This document shows, one piece after another, positions 11,586-20,159 of a DNA stretch of 64,000 nt. This DNA is from Chlorops oryzae (lineage: Eukaryota; Arthropoda; Insecta; Diptera; Chloropidae). The stretch covers positions 56,257,152 through 56,321,151 of the forward strand of contig CM035808.1 in the NCBI GenBank assembly GCA_020466095.1, given 5' to 3'. Made by a program: the position numbers and the translations under genes. The notes beneath the pieces were generated by a model. The model worked only from the letters and a program-made list of their open reading frames with translations, did not search any database and was not told the origin of the DNA. How positions within the stretch are numbered: position 1 is the stretch's first letter; every line of letters begins with the position of its first letter.

Positions 11586-12465
11586 ATCTCATTAATTTCC
11601 ATTGAACATATTTAATTTTTTTTTTTCTTACAGTCTTTCATAATATGTTTGATATTTGATTTCGTTCAAAAACAGGTTTGCATTTCAAGAGCTTTGGTGT
11701 TTCTTAAAAGCCTATCAATTGATTCGAAACCTTTTTTTTAATTTTTTCGATACTGCGTATTACGAATAATATTATTTACTTAAAATAAAGACTCCAAAAA
11801 ATAATTTATAGCCACTTCCCAAGAAAATTTGCCGAAAACGCATTTCCATAATTCTAAAATTCAAATGCACTTGTGCATTGTATACATATAAAATTTCATT
11901 AGAACTCAAAATATAGCAAACAAAAATAAATCGTCCTCAAATATTGCATACGTTACCTGCAAGACTCTGTAAGGTTTTGATTTCAAGCAAACATAAAATT
12001 CGAATGCGCTAAACGTCAAGGATGAATTCTGCTGACGTTGCATTTCTACGATCACTAGATAGGCTGAACGTATTTCCAGGTCACGTTGGCCGAACGTATG
12101 TGCGCCGCCGCGGCCAGAAGGCCAAAGACGGCTCTGTCACTGTTCCAAGTTAATAAGGAAAATAAAATTTCCTAACGCAGGGAGTCGAACGTTGAGACGC
12201 CACCGCGGGAGTCGTTTTTGATAGTCAGAACCAAGAGTACGTACAGTGTTCAGTGTAACTTCATTTTAGAAAAAAAGTTTAAGTGTTTCAAAATAGTCCT
12301 CGAAGAAGGATCACTGTTCATACGAAGAGTCCCAAAGAGTCCTCCAGTCTTCGGTTTTGGCGATTTGGCTTAAGTTTACTACAACTCAAAAAAAACTTTA
12401 ATAAATTACTCGAGAGAAATTTATTACCTAAGGAATAAATGTTTGGAAGAGGATTTGTGATTATA
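11586..12465. other. No gene seen; GC-richer patch at 12050-12240
   Basis: Mostly AT-rich sequence without usable frames. A patch around 12050-12240 is richer in CG dinucleotides and resembles LTR or UTR sequence (a stretch around CCAAGTTAATAAGGAAAATA), but I find no matching second copy or target duplication in the window. Confidence 0.3.
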
Positions 12466-12486
12466 ATTATTATTATTATTATTATT
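12466..12486. repeat. (TTA)n tract at the 3' side of Dong-like copy 1
   Basis: About seven ATT/TTA triplets at the 3' boundary (minus-strand reading) of the R4/Dong-like fragment. A matching tract bounds its 5' side at 13929-13955. Confidence 0.7.
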
Positions 12487-13924
12487 TCATCTTCCCACAG
12501 CCCTTGGGCTGGTATTTCGCATATTCCGGGTCTTTGACCAAAGGAAATATGTTTCTCTCTCTCTCTTTTGTTTACCTAGTTCAAGGTTCCCCTCACTATA
12601 TTTCCCGTGGGTAGTATTACTGCTTTTTGCATTTGTTCTATGATATTTAGTGATAAATTTAGCTCTTCTATTGCTTTTACTGTTGTTTTTGGTACTAGTC
12701 CTGTCGAGCTTATTATTATCGGTATTATTCTTACTGTGTTTATATTTTGTGTGCTTTTGATGTATTGTGCTAGTTGTTGGTACTTAACAATTTTAGTATT
12801 GTATGCTTTTTTTAAATTATTGTTTAATGGTACTGCAAAATCAATGTTTTGGGCTATTTTGTTTTGTCTGTTTATTATAACCATATCTGGTATGTTAGCA
12901 ACTATTGTTTCTTGAATGTTGTTTGTAAGAATCGTTCTATCCCAGTATATTGTTATCTGCTCTGTTGTTATGACTGGTTGTGGCTGATATTTAAAAAAGT
13001 AGGTTTGGTTGTGGCCTATCTTTAATAATTTTAGTAAATTCATATGTACTATTTTTCCCATATTATCGTGGCGTTGTTTGTATTTCGTGTTTGCCATCGT
13101 TGTGCAACCGTTGATGATATGCGCTATCGTCTCTGGGGCGTTACCACATTTTCTGCAACTATCGTTTGTTAAGTTTGGGGTTTTTAGAATGTATTTTGCG
13201 TAGTTCTTTGTGTTGATTATTCCGTCCTGTATTGCTAACATGAATCCCTCTGTTTCTGGGTAGATTTTTCCACTTATTAGCCACTTGTTTGTATATTGTG
13301 TATCTATATGTTCTTGGTCTACCTCGTTCGGATGTCTTCCATGTATTGCCTTGGATTTCCATGCTGTAACTTGGTTGTTTATTGTTTCTGGGATTGATTC
13401 TCGCTGGTTCCTTAGATTGAGTGGTGTAAGATTGTCGTCTGCTTCTACTACGTTTCTATAGAGTGTGGATATTCGCGCTATTTCATGGAAATAGTTTTGC
13501 AGTTTAGGTATCTGGTTCTGGTGTAGTAATTGTATTTTCTTGATGCCTCTTCCACCTACCTTCGTGGAATATTTATTCGTTCTATTGCCGCTTTCGGATG
13601 GTGGTATTTAAATGTTGTTAGTGTGTTCCTTATGGCTCTGTCAAGTCCTTGAATTTCCGTGTCCGACCAGTTTATAATACCGAATGAGTATGTGAGATAT
13701 GATATAGCGTATGTATTTATTGCTTTGGTTATGTTTCTACTGTTAAGTCTCTTTTTGCATATTTGGTTAATTCTTTGTTTGAATTGTTTTGTTATTGCCT
13801 TCTTTTGCTCAGTGTGGTCTATTTTTATGTGCTGCCAGAACCCCAAGTATTTGTAGCACTCGTTTGCTAGTAGTGGTATTATTTGTTGATTGTGTGTTGT
13901 TGTGTACGTTTCCGTGTTCGTGTG

Positions 13925-13928
<4 letters not shown>
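12487..13928 (-). pseudogene. R4/Dong-like non-LTR retrotransposon, 5'-truncated copy 1
   Basis: Minus-strand frames encode the RT thumb (YLTYSFGIINWSDTEIQGLD near 13690), a C-terminal zinc knuckle (CRKCGNAPETIAHIINGC near 13150-13095), then YWDRTILTNNIQETIV and a restriction-like endonuclease core, IPDMVIINRQNKIAQNIDFA, ending in GTLN-stop at 12576. This order (RT, CCHC, PD-D/E-K type nuclease) defines the R2/R4/Dong/NeSL group. A frame change occurs near 13555. Dong elements are known to insert in TAA repeats, and this copy is flanked on both sides by TTA tracts, so the insertion site fits. The 5' end is truncated at about 13928. Confidence 0.78.

Positions 13929-13955
<27 letters not shown>
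13929..13955. repeat. (TTA)n tract between Dong-like copy 1 and the gypsy LTR
   Basis: Nine TTA/ATT triplets. The gypsy element at 13956-19499 interrupts this tract, which resumes at 19500. A 4 bp TTAT on each side is compatible with a target duplication but cannot be distinguished from the repeat itself. Confidence 0.8.
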
Positions 13956-13956
<1 letters not shown>

Positions 13957-14187
13957 GAAATATCTCAATGATTCCTCAGGGATCGTCCGGTTTCTTCAGA
14001 GACTTTTATTTTCGTGTCCGTCCTGTTTTAATGCCGGAAACAGAGAGAGCGAGCAATTGCCCTGCCCAATAGATATCGATCAGGCTGTCTTACAATTATC
14101 GATTTTTACTTACTACACTTAGGCTTTATCGGTTGCTAATTAAAATATTACAATTATTACGCCTAGTTTGCACTACTTACTATTACA
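13956..14187 (-). repeat. 3' LTR of the gypsy-type element
   Basis: 232 bp, minus-strand ends TGTAATAGTA and GAGATATTTCA. Differs from the 5' LTR by roughly one base (a C/T in the GGTTTCTTCAG segment). The first bases of this LTR supply the stop codon of pol. Confidence 0.92.
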
Positions 14188-17100
14188 TTTCGGCCGTCCT
14201 GACAGCGATCGACCCCGATCGCCCAGGGTCCATCACGTCAGGCTGCCCAGACGTGTCGCCTTCAGAACCAGAGCTATAAGGTACCCGGGGTTCCAACCAC
14301 TTTTTCATTCTAGTAGAATCCAGCACCCCATGATAGGGTATCTGCGTCACTTGGAAGGTTTCAATATCTTCCACTACATAGCGATCATTTTCCAACTTTT
14401 TAGCTATTTGGTATGGTCCGCGGAACTTTGGGATGAGTTTCTTGTTGGAGCAAGCCGAAGTGTCGACGTTTTTTATGACCACAAAATCTCCTTCGTTGAA
14501 CTCCCTAGCAGGTACGTGGTGTTTTTTGAAATATTCTAAGCTGTATTCTTGGGATTTCGAGATTGCCTCAGACGCTTCTTGCCTTAAGTCCTTTGGTCTC
14601 TCCCTCCCCTCATTAGAATGCGTACTATCTATAAATTCAGTAAGTTTGTCAATACATCTACCTCTTTGCTCTATACCAAATAAAAGCTTGCTGGGGGATA
14701 TTCCTGTTGTTGTGTGGTCCGTGTTATTTAAGGAATACTCTACTTCTCGTAGTTTGAACCGCCAATCTGAATGGTCCTCATTTTCTGCTAACTTGGACAG
14801 CATTGCTTTCAAATCTCTATTGGTTCTTTCTATTTGTCCATTCGACTGTGGAGATGCTACTGATATTTTTACGTGATTTATATTATTTTCTGACAAGAAT
14901 GTTTTGAAAGCTTCGGACGTGAACGCTGTGCCACGATCGCTTATTATTCGGCGTGGTCTACTGTAATATTCGAAATACTTTTCCAAAGCTGCGCAAGCTT
15001 CTTTTGTGCCGGGTGTATTTACTGGATATAGCTTAAGGAATTTAGTGAAGCCGTCTATCACTGCAAAAACATATTTATGGCGCGACCCTTCTGATGTTAG
15101 TGGACCGAAGTGGTCAATATGGACTGTGTCGAACGGTTCCGGCCTCTTCGGAATGTTAAATAAGTTTCTCTCATTTTGCTTATGCGAATTTGAATATAAC
15201 AGACATTTAATGCAATTTCTTATGAAAACTCCTATTTTCTCTTTCATTTTTGGAAACCAATAATGCTTTGTAATTTGGTTCAAACATTTGTCTATACCTT
15301 GGTGGCCGTGTTTTTCGTGCATAAGGCGTATAATGTTTTCTTCTAACTCCTTCGGTACAAACAGCTGTTTTTGCCCTTGCGACCCTATCCGAAATACTAA
15401 TCCGTTTTCCATTATAAAGTTCGGTACATCTCCTATTTCTAGATCACTCCTGATTTTTAGAATATCCTCGTCGCGGGCTTGAGCAATTTGAATGTTAGTC
15501 TCGATATTTGCTTCTGTTGTTTCTACAGCGGCAGATGTTTCTATGCGGCTTAAGGCATCTACATGTGTCATGCTATTACTACTCCTATGTTTGCCTTCGA
15601 ACTCATAGTTTTCGAAATGCAATGCCCATTTTGCGATCCTCCGGTTGATATATTTTTTCTTTAACGTTAGTGATAAAGCTTCGCAGTCTGTTATTAAAGT
15701 GAATGGCAGTCTGTCTAAAAATGTATGAAATCGTTCTAAAGCATATACTACTGCTAGGGTTTCCAATTCGAAACTCGTTAATTTGCTTTCTGACTCTGAA
15801 GTTTTTTTTGAAAAGAAAGCGACTGGATGGAATTTTAAATCTTCTTGTTTTTGCATTAAGCATGCTCCAAACCCATAGGAGCTCGCATCGCAATGAAGCT
15901 CTGTTTTATTTTTTGGATTGTACACTGCGAGAATAGGTTTGTTTAATAACGCGTTTCTGAGTTTTTCGAATGCTTCGTTTTCTTCGGACGTCCATTTAAA
16001 TGCTACATCTTTTTTTAACAGGTCTGTTAACGGTTTTGCTACGCATGAAAAGTTAGGGATGAACCTTCTGAAATATGAAAATAGGCCGTTGCATCTCTGC
16101 ACGTCTTTTGATGTTTTAGGGGTGGGATATTCTTTAATCGCATTCAGGTGAATGCTACTGGGGCTAATTCCCTCTTTGTTAATCAAGTAACCCAAATATT
16201 CTATTTCTCTAAATGCAAACCTGCATTTCTTCATATTTAACTCTAATCCTGCTGTTTTAAGTACTGTGAAAACTTCTTCAAGCAAATTTCTGTGTTCTTC
16301 CAATGATTCTGTTGCAATGCATATATCATCTAAGTATATAATGATTTTTCTTTTATTTACTAAATCTCGGAATTTCATGTTAATGTATCTCTGGAAGACT
16401 GCGGGCGCATTTTTCAGACCGAATGGCATTTTACAATATTCGAATTGCCCAAATGGAGTTACGAACGCGGTGTACTTAATGGAATCATCGTGTATGTCTA
16501 TGTGATGAAATCCGTTTTTTAAGTCTAACGTGGTGAAAAATTTTTTTCTACTGAAATATTCGATGCAATCTTCTATCAGCGGTAGTGGAAAATTATCGCG
16601 GATGTTTAATTTATTTATCGCTCGATAATCTATACACATTCTCAAATCTCCGTTTTTTTTCTTTACTAACACAATCGCGGACGCGTATGGCGAATTGCTC
16701 GGACGAATTATATTTTTGAACATCAAATCATCTATTATTTTCTGTACCTCTGTCTTATCCGCGTATGACAACCGCCTCGGTATGCAGAAAATGGGCACAT
16801 CATTGACTAGTCTAATTTGCATTGCGTAATTGTCTTTTTCTTTGTTTATCCTAGACTCTAGATAAAAATTTCTTATTGTATTTTTGACTAATTGAACATC
16901 TTCCAAACGCATATGTTCATTTACTACGGGTTTTCTTTTATCTTCGGATTCTATCACACACGTTAACGATGCTAAGTCTAGAAAATGTGTTAAATCAGAG
17001 TCGTTTTCTAATTCTACAATATCCAATTCGGATGCATTAAAAAAATCATCTTCAACTACGGCTTGCTCCAACATCACTTTACTCTTCGGCATGTGTGAAT

Positions 17101-17188
17101 TTTTCGCGCTTACGATTTCATTATTTTCGATATTAGTGGCTGAAACCCCGCCTACAAGCTTTACATCGGACAAAAGATTTAAGGACAT
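14183..17188 (-). CDS. gypsy-type Pol polyprotein (RT, RNase H, integrase), open frame
   Basis: 1001 codons without a stop. In order: a linker of about 130 residues, reverse transcriptase (ASAIVLVKKKNGDLRMCIDY, then KYTAFVTPFGQFEYCKMPFG, and the catalytic YLDD box at about residue 283), RNase H (ELHCDASSYGFGACLMQ, ITDCEALSL), an integrase HHCC finger (HEKHGHQG ... CIKC) and the integrase core: HIDHFGP, ISDRGTAF and NGQIERTNRD give D, D and E. The C-terminus has a KFRGPYQI module before the end. The upstream methionine at 17188 may not be the real start, since pol is usually made by fusion or frameshift from gag. The protease must lie in the degraded sequence above 17188. The stop TAA lies two bases inside the 3' LTR. 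Confidence 0.9.
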   Translation of the reverse strand: MSLNLLSDVKLVGGVSATNIENNEIVSAKNSHMPKSKVMLEQAVVEDDFFNASELDIVELENDSDLTHFLDLASLTCVIESEDKRKPVVNEHMRLEDVQLVKNTIRNFYLESRINKEKDNYAMQIRLVNDVPIFCIPRRLSYADKTEVQKIIDDLMFKNIIRPSNSPYASAIVLVKKKNGDLRMCIDYRAINKLNIRDNFPLPLIEDCIEYFSRKKFFTTLDLKNGFHHIDIHDDSIKYTAFVTPFGQFEYCKMPFGLKNAPAVFQRYINMKFRDLVNKRKIIIYLDDICIATESLEEHRNLLEEVFTVLKTAGLELNMKKCRFAFREIEYLGYLINKEGISPSSIHLNAIKEYPTPKTSKDVQRCNGLFSYFRRFIPNFSCVAKPLTDLLKKDVAFKWTSEENEAFEKLRNALLNKPILAVYNPKNKTELHCDASSYGFGACLMQKQEDLKFHPVAFFSKKTSESESKLTSFELETLAVVYALERFHTFLDRLPFTLITDCEALSLTLKKKYINRRIAKWALHFENYEFEGKHRSSNSMTHVDALSRIETSAAVETTEANIETNIQIAQARDEDILKIRSDLEIGDVPNFIMENGLVFRIGSQGQKQLFVPKELEENIIRLMHEKHGHQGIDKCLNQITKHYWFPKMKEKIGVFIRNCIKCLLYSNSHKQNERNLFNIPKRPEPFDTVHIDHFGPLTSEGSRHKYVFAVIDGFTKFLKLYPVNTPGTKEACAALEKYFEYYSRPRRIISDRGTAFTSEAFKTFLSENNINHVKISVASPQSNGQIERTNRDLKAMLSKLAENEDHSDWRFKLREVEYSLNNTDHTTTGISPSKLLFGIEQRGRCIDKLTEFIDSTHSNEGRERPKDLRQEASEAISKSQEYSLEYFKKHHVPAREFNEGDFVVIKNVDTSACSNKKLIPKFRGPYQIAKKLENDRYVVEDIETFQVTQIPYHGVLDSTRMKKWLEPRVPYSSGSEGDTSGQPDVMDPGRSGSIAVRTAEM

Positions 17189-17899
17189 AAGTGCACTTTT
17201 TAACTTCGGGCAACAAAATTTATTTTCAAATACGTTAATTGTTTTAATTCTCGTCCCAAAAAAATCTTCATATTCGTTATTAAACTTTGGCTATTTTGCC
17301 TTGTACAAATGTATAATTGCTTCAATATTCTCCGTACCAATTGCAGGTTACTTAATCTGTCTGTTTCATTTGTGTATGATAGGACTAAATTTTGGCAACT
17401 CGCTTTGCCTTTAAAATTTATATTGCTTACTATTTCCTCTAAAGGCGTACGCATTTATATGTCGATTTCACATCCTATGAATCATCTTTGTGCGGTGTTT
17501 GCATTGTACGTAGAGTGGGGCACCTATAATAGATATTCATGTCACAAAGCCCTGCTGGACTTTACTGCACGGGACGTAGTCCGAAAAGAGAAGAGCAAAT
17601 TTGCTAGCTTCTTGTGTTGCAATCTCTATTTCCTGTTTAATAGGCGTTACTTTTGATATCGGTTGATTATCTTTTTCATCCCTCCAGTGAATCATTCTTT
17701 GCTCTGCTTTGTTTGTTGCCGTTAGTAACATTCGGTGTTTTGGTGCAGTCGTTAATGCAAATGTAATATGAATGCAGATAAGGTCGGCTTCTGGGATGTT
17801 TGCATTAGATGCGATGTTCTGCATGTCGATGACAAAGCATTTTACTGATTCGCCTGTTTTGTGTTGAATTCAATTTCTGGTTATCTACCTCGTTCAATA
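17189..17899 (-). pseudogene. Degraded gag-protease junction of the gypsy-type element
   Basis: Short minus-strand frames (17200-17454 and 17537-17824) continue the direction of pol but do not join into one frame, and I could not place a DTG/DSG protease motif with confidence. By position this should hold the nucleocapsid and protease. Confidence 0.45.
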
Positions 17900-18094
17900 T
17901 CGGTAAATTCCTGCATGATCTCGCTTGCATTCGTCGTATGTATATCATACGCTCCAGTAATTTCTTTCATGCCCGCTTAGGATCGTTGTAACGGTTATAA
18001 CATTACGTGTTTATGGCTGCGGCCTCGAATAAGCTCTCGAGTCTTCTAGATTTCTGATATTTTATTGGTTCCCTAAAATTGGGATATGCATTAG
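17900..18094 (-). pseudogene. Diverged duplicate of gag capsid segment (copy A)
   Basis: On the minus strand this region aligns over most of its length with the capsid block at 18243-18438, with many substitutions and indels. It then runs further downstream than that block does. Together with the MITE relic at 18095-18240 it forms a second, older-looking copy of the gag-plus-MITE arrangement. Confidence 0.6.
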
Positions 18095-18242
18095 ATGGCG
18101 ATGTCAACAAATGATAGTCGTATGACATAAAGTCATTCGTTACGAGTTGATACTTTTAATAAGTGTACAAGCAGACATTCAAATTTAACTGAGTCTACCT
18201 CGAAAACAGACTTGTATGATCCGGTACAAAAATTCAACTCAA
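18095..18242. mobile_element. Degraded copy of the 235 bp MITE (copy A)
   Basis: The left part has GATGGCGATGTCAACAAATG and the right part TTTTGTTGACGCTTCATAAT, which are diverged versions of the terminal repeats of the MITE at 18439-18673. Internal pieces (GAGTTGATACTTTTAATAAG, AACTGAGTCTACCTC) match too. It is shortened to about 148 bp. Confidence 0.65.
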
Positions 18243-18438
18243 TTTTGTTGACGCTTCATAATAGCTTCTTCGTATGTATAGTTTCGTCTGTGGTGTTCTT
18301 CTGTGCCCGTTAGGATGCGTCGAACGGCTATAAATTTGTTTATGTCGCTGCATTGGAACATCTCGAAAACTCTCTCGAAGTCTTCTAGCCATTTCGTGAT
18401 ATTTTCATTGTGATCTCCACTAAAATTGCGCATCAATG
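18243..18438 (-). pseudogene. gag capsid fragment (copy B)
   Basis: Minus strand encodes MRNFSGDHNENITKWLEDFE followed by RVFEMFQCSDINKFIAVRRI, a typical gypsy Gag capsid N-terminal block. Its upstream end is cut by the MITE at 18439-18673 and its downstream end by the MITE relic. If the MITE and one CAATG are removed, the frame continues smoothly from the upstream part, which proves the insertion was into coding sequence. Confidence 0.75.
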
Positions 18439-18673
18439 GCCCCTATTATGAATGGCGACTGTCAACAAAGTTGATAGTTGATACTTTTTGTACGGGTCAT
18501 AAAGTCGTTCGTCGCAGGTGGACGGAGTTGATACTTTTGAAATAAGTAAAGACAAGCATGGTCTACAATGTAAATAAGTTTCAACTGAGTCCACCTGCGA
18601 CAAACGACTTTATAGCCCGTACAAAAAGTATCAACTATCAATTTTGTTGACAGTCGCCATTCATAATAGGGGC
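18439..18673. mobile_element. MITE with ~85 bp terminal inverted repeats and CAATG target duplication
   Basis: The ends are GCCCCTATTATGAATGGCGA at 18439 and its reverse complement ending at 18673. The two arms match over about 85 bases with roughly four mismatches, leaving a spacer of about 65 bp. CAATG is present directly outside each end (18434-18438 and 18674-18678). It has no coding capacity. It splits the gag frame of the host gypsy element. The superfamily is not clear from a 5 bp duplication alone. Confidence 0.9.
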
Positions 18674-19192
18674 CAATGACTCTATCATATTGATATCGAA
18701 GTTTTGTTTCCGCGGCGTGGTCGTCTGCAGTTGAAGTTGTTCAAGTAATCTTTGTTTTTGGAGAAGTTCGATTTGGTCATCTATGCTTTTTATCTTCGAC
18801 TGCATTTGGGTGTGATGAGCGTCGTTGCGTAGTTGATGGAGTACGGAAGTGTCTGGTTGAGACGGAAAGTTTGCTTCTGTGTCCAAAAGCTCGTTTACGG
18901 ACTGTGCATACGTGTTCGCTTGCTGGTATTTATTAGCTTCATGTATCGCGGAAGTTACTGCTTCGTCGTGCGGTGTGTCGGCGGCCTGAATTGGTGATTC
19001 GTCTGAGGATTTCGTCTGGTCGTCTGGGTTTTTCATCTGGACTTCGGGATCTTGCTGTTGTGCGTCGGACGTGAGTGGTTCTCCTTGCTGGGAGTGATCG
19101 TTCGATAGCTGGTTTGAATTGAGGCGTATTTACGACCTCATGGCTTCGGCCATAAGAGCGTCAATTATTTCTTGTTCGCCTTCGAGCGACAT
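18674..19192 (-). pseudogene. N-terminal gag segment of the gypsy-type element
   Basis: Starts at ATG 19192 on the minus strand (MSLEGEQEIIDALMAEAMRS, then a stop at about 19132). It continues as an open hydrophilic, Gln/Asp-rich segment with a probable coiled-coil region (KIKSIDDQIELLQKQRLLEQ near 18770). The open frame then runs into the MITE. The early stop means even the N-terminal part is not translated as one piece. Confidence 0.7.
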
Positions 19193-19267
19193 TTAATCCT
19201 TTTCGGTAAAATTTATATAAAAACGGGATGGCTGCTTGGTGTTTGTGGGTAATGGCCACTTCTGAGG

Positions 19268-19499
19268 TGAAATATCTCAATGATTCCTCAGGGATCGTCC
19301 GGTTTTTTCAGAGACTTTTATTTTCGTGTCCGTCCTGTTTTAATGCCGGAAACAGAGAGAGCGAGCAATTGCCCTGCCCAATAGATATCGATCAGGCTGT
19401 CTTACAATTATCGATTTTTACTTACTACACTTAGGCTTTATCGGTTGCTAATTAAAATATTACAATTATTACGCCTAGTTTGCACTACTTACTATTACA
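19268..19499 (-). repeat. 5' LTR of the gypsy-type element
   Basis: 232 bp, same ends as the 3' copy. The sequence immediately inside it (CCTCAGAAGTGGCCATTACC on the minus strand) should contain the primer binding site, but I cannot match it to a particular tRNA. Confidence 0.92.
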
Positions 19500-19560
19500 T
19501 TATTATTATTTTTATTATTATTATTATTATTATTTTTATAATTATTATTATTATTATTAT
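19500..19560. repeat. (TTA)n tract between gypsy 5' LTR and Dong-like copy 2
   Basis: Imperfect TTA/ATT repeats continuing the tract interrupted by the gypsy insertion. It forms the 3' boundary (minus-strand sense) of the second Dong-like fragment. Confidence 0.8.
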
Positions 19561-20061
19561 AGAATTTCACACAGTCTGTTGACTGGTATTAACGCATTCC
19601 GAGCTTATTGCTAAAGGAGTTGCGCTCTGTTGCGGAGTAGTCCTGGTTCTACCCCGTGGCTGGTTCTTCGTCTTTATCCTATCACCTCTCTTACGATATT
19701 TGCCGTTTTAATAAGTACCGCTTTCTGCATTTCGCCGATTGTTCGCTCATGTAGGCCCATCTCTTTTATTGCATTTGTTGTTGTCGTTGGTATGGTGCCT
19801 GTTGAACTGATTATTATCGGTAGTATTCGTACTGATTTCAGCTTTCTTGTATTTTTTAGATATTGGGCTAGTTGTTGGTATTTATTGATTTTAGTTATAT
19901 ATGTTTCTCTGATGTTGTTGTATAAAGGTACGGCAAAGTCTATGATTTGGGCGGTACTGTGTATTTGGTCTATTACTATCATATCCGGTCTGTTGGGGCC
20001 TATGGCGTCGGTGGTTGAGTTTGTTAAAATTGATCTGTCCCAGTATACTGTGTATTGTGTT
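19561..20061 (-). pseudogene. R4/Dong-like non-LTR retrotransposon, 5'-truncated copy 2
   Basis: About 500 bp flanked by TTA tracts on both sides. The minus strand encodes YTVYWDRSILTNSTTDAIGP, then RPDMIVIDQIHSTAQIIDFA and ILPIIISSTGTIP, ending at a stop at 19674. This is the endonuclease C-terminus, homologous to but clearly diverged from copy 1, so the two are different families or subfamilies. The apparent poly-isoleucine start is just the translated TTA tract. Confidence 0.78.
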
Positions 20062-20069
20062 GTTATTAA

Positions 20070-20129
<60 letters not shown>

Positions 20130-20152
20130 CATTATTATTATTATTATTGATA
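20062..20152. repeat. (TTA)n microsatellite, ~90 bp
   Basis: About thirty TTA triplets with rare interruptions. It lies directly beyond the 3' end of the minus-strand LOA-like element, so it may have arisen as the (TAA)n tail of that LINE and later served as a landing site for the Dong-like insertion. Confidence 0.8.
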
Positions 20153-20159
20153 GCGGCTA

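Larger units (their letters stand above)
13956..19499 (-). mobile_element. Ty3/gypsy-type LTR retrotransposon, complete ends, gag interrupted
   Basis: Two 232 bp LTRs (13956-14187 and 19268-19499) begin TG and end CA on the minus strand and differ by about one base, which implies recent insertion. Between them lie a broken gag (about 17900-19192) and a long open pol (14183-17188). No envelope-like frame is present. The gag region contains a 235 bp MITE with target duplication and a diverged tandem copy of part of gag, so this copy cannot make a normal Gag. With near-identical LTRs it was probably mobilised in that state using proteins in trans. The site is a (TTA)n tract. Confidence 0.9.

Noticed and set aside
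14433..16505. Several plus-strand frames over 60 codons
   Set aside because: All lie antisense to the open gypsy pol frame.
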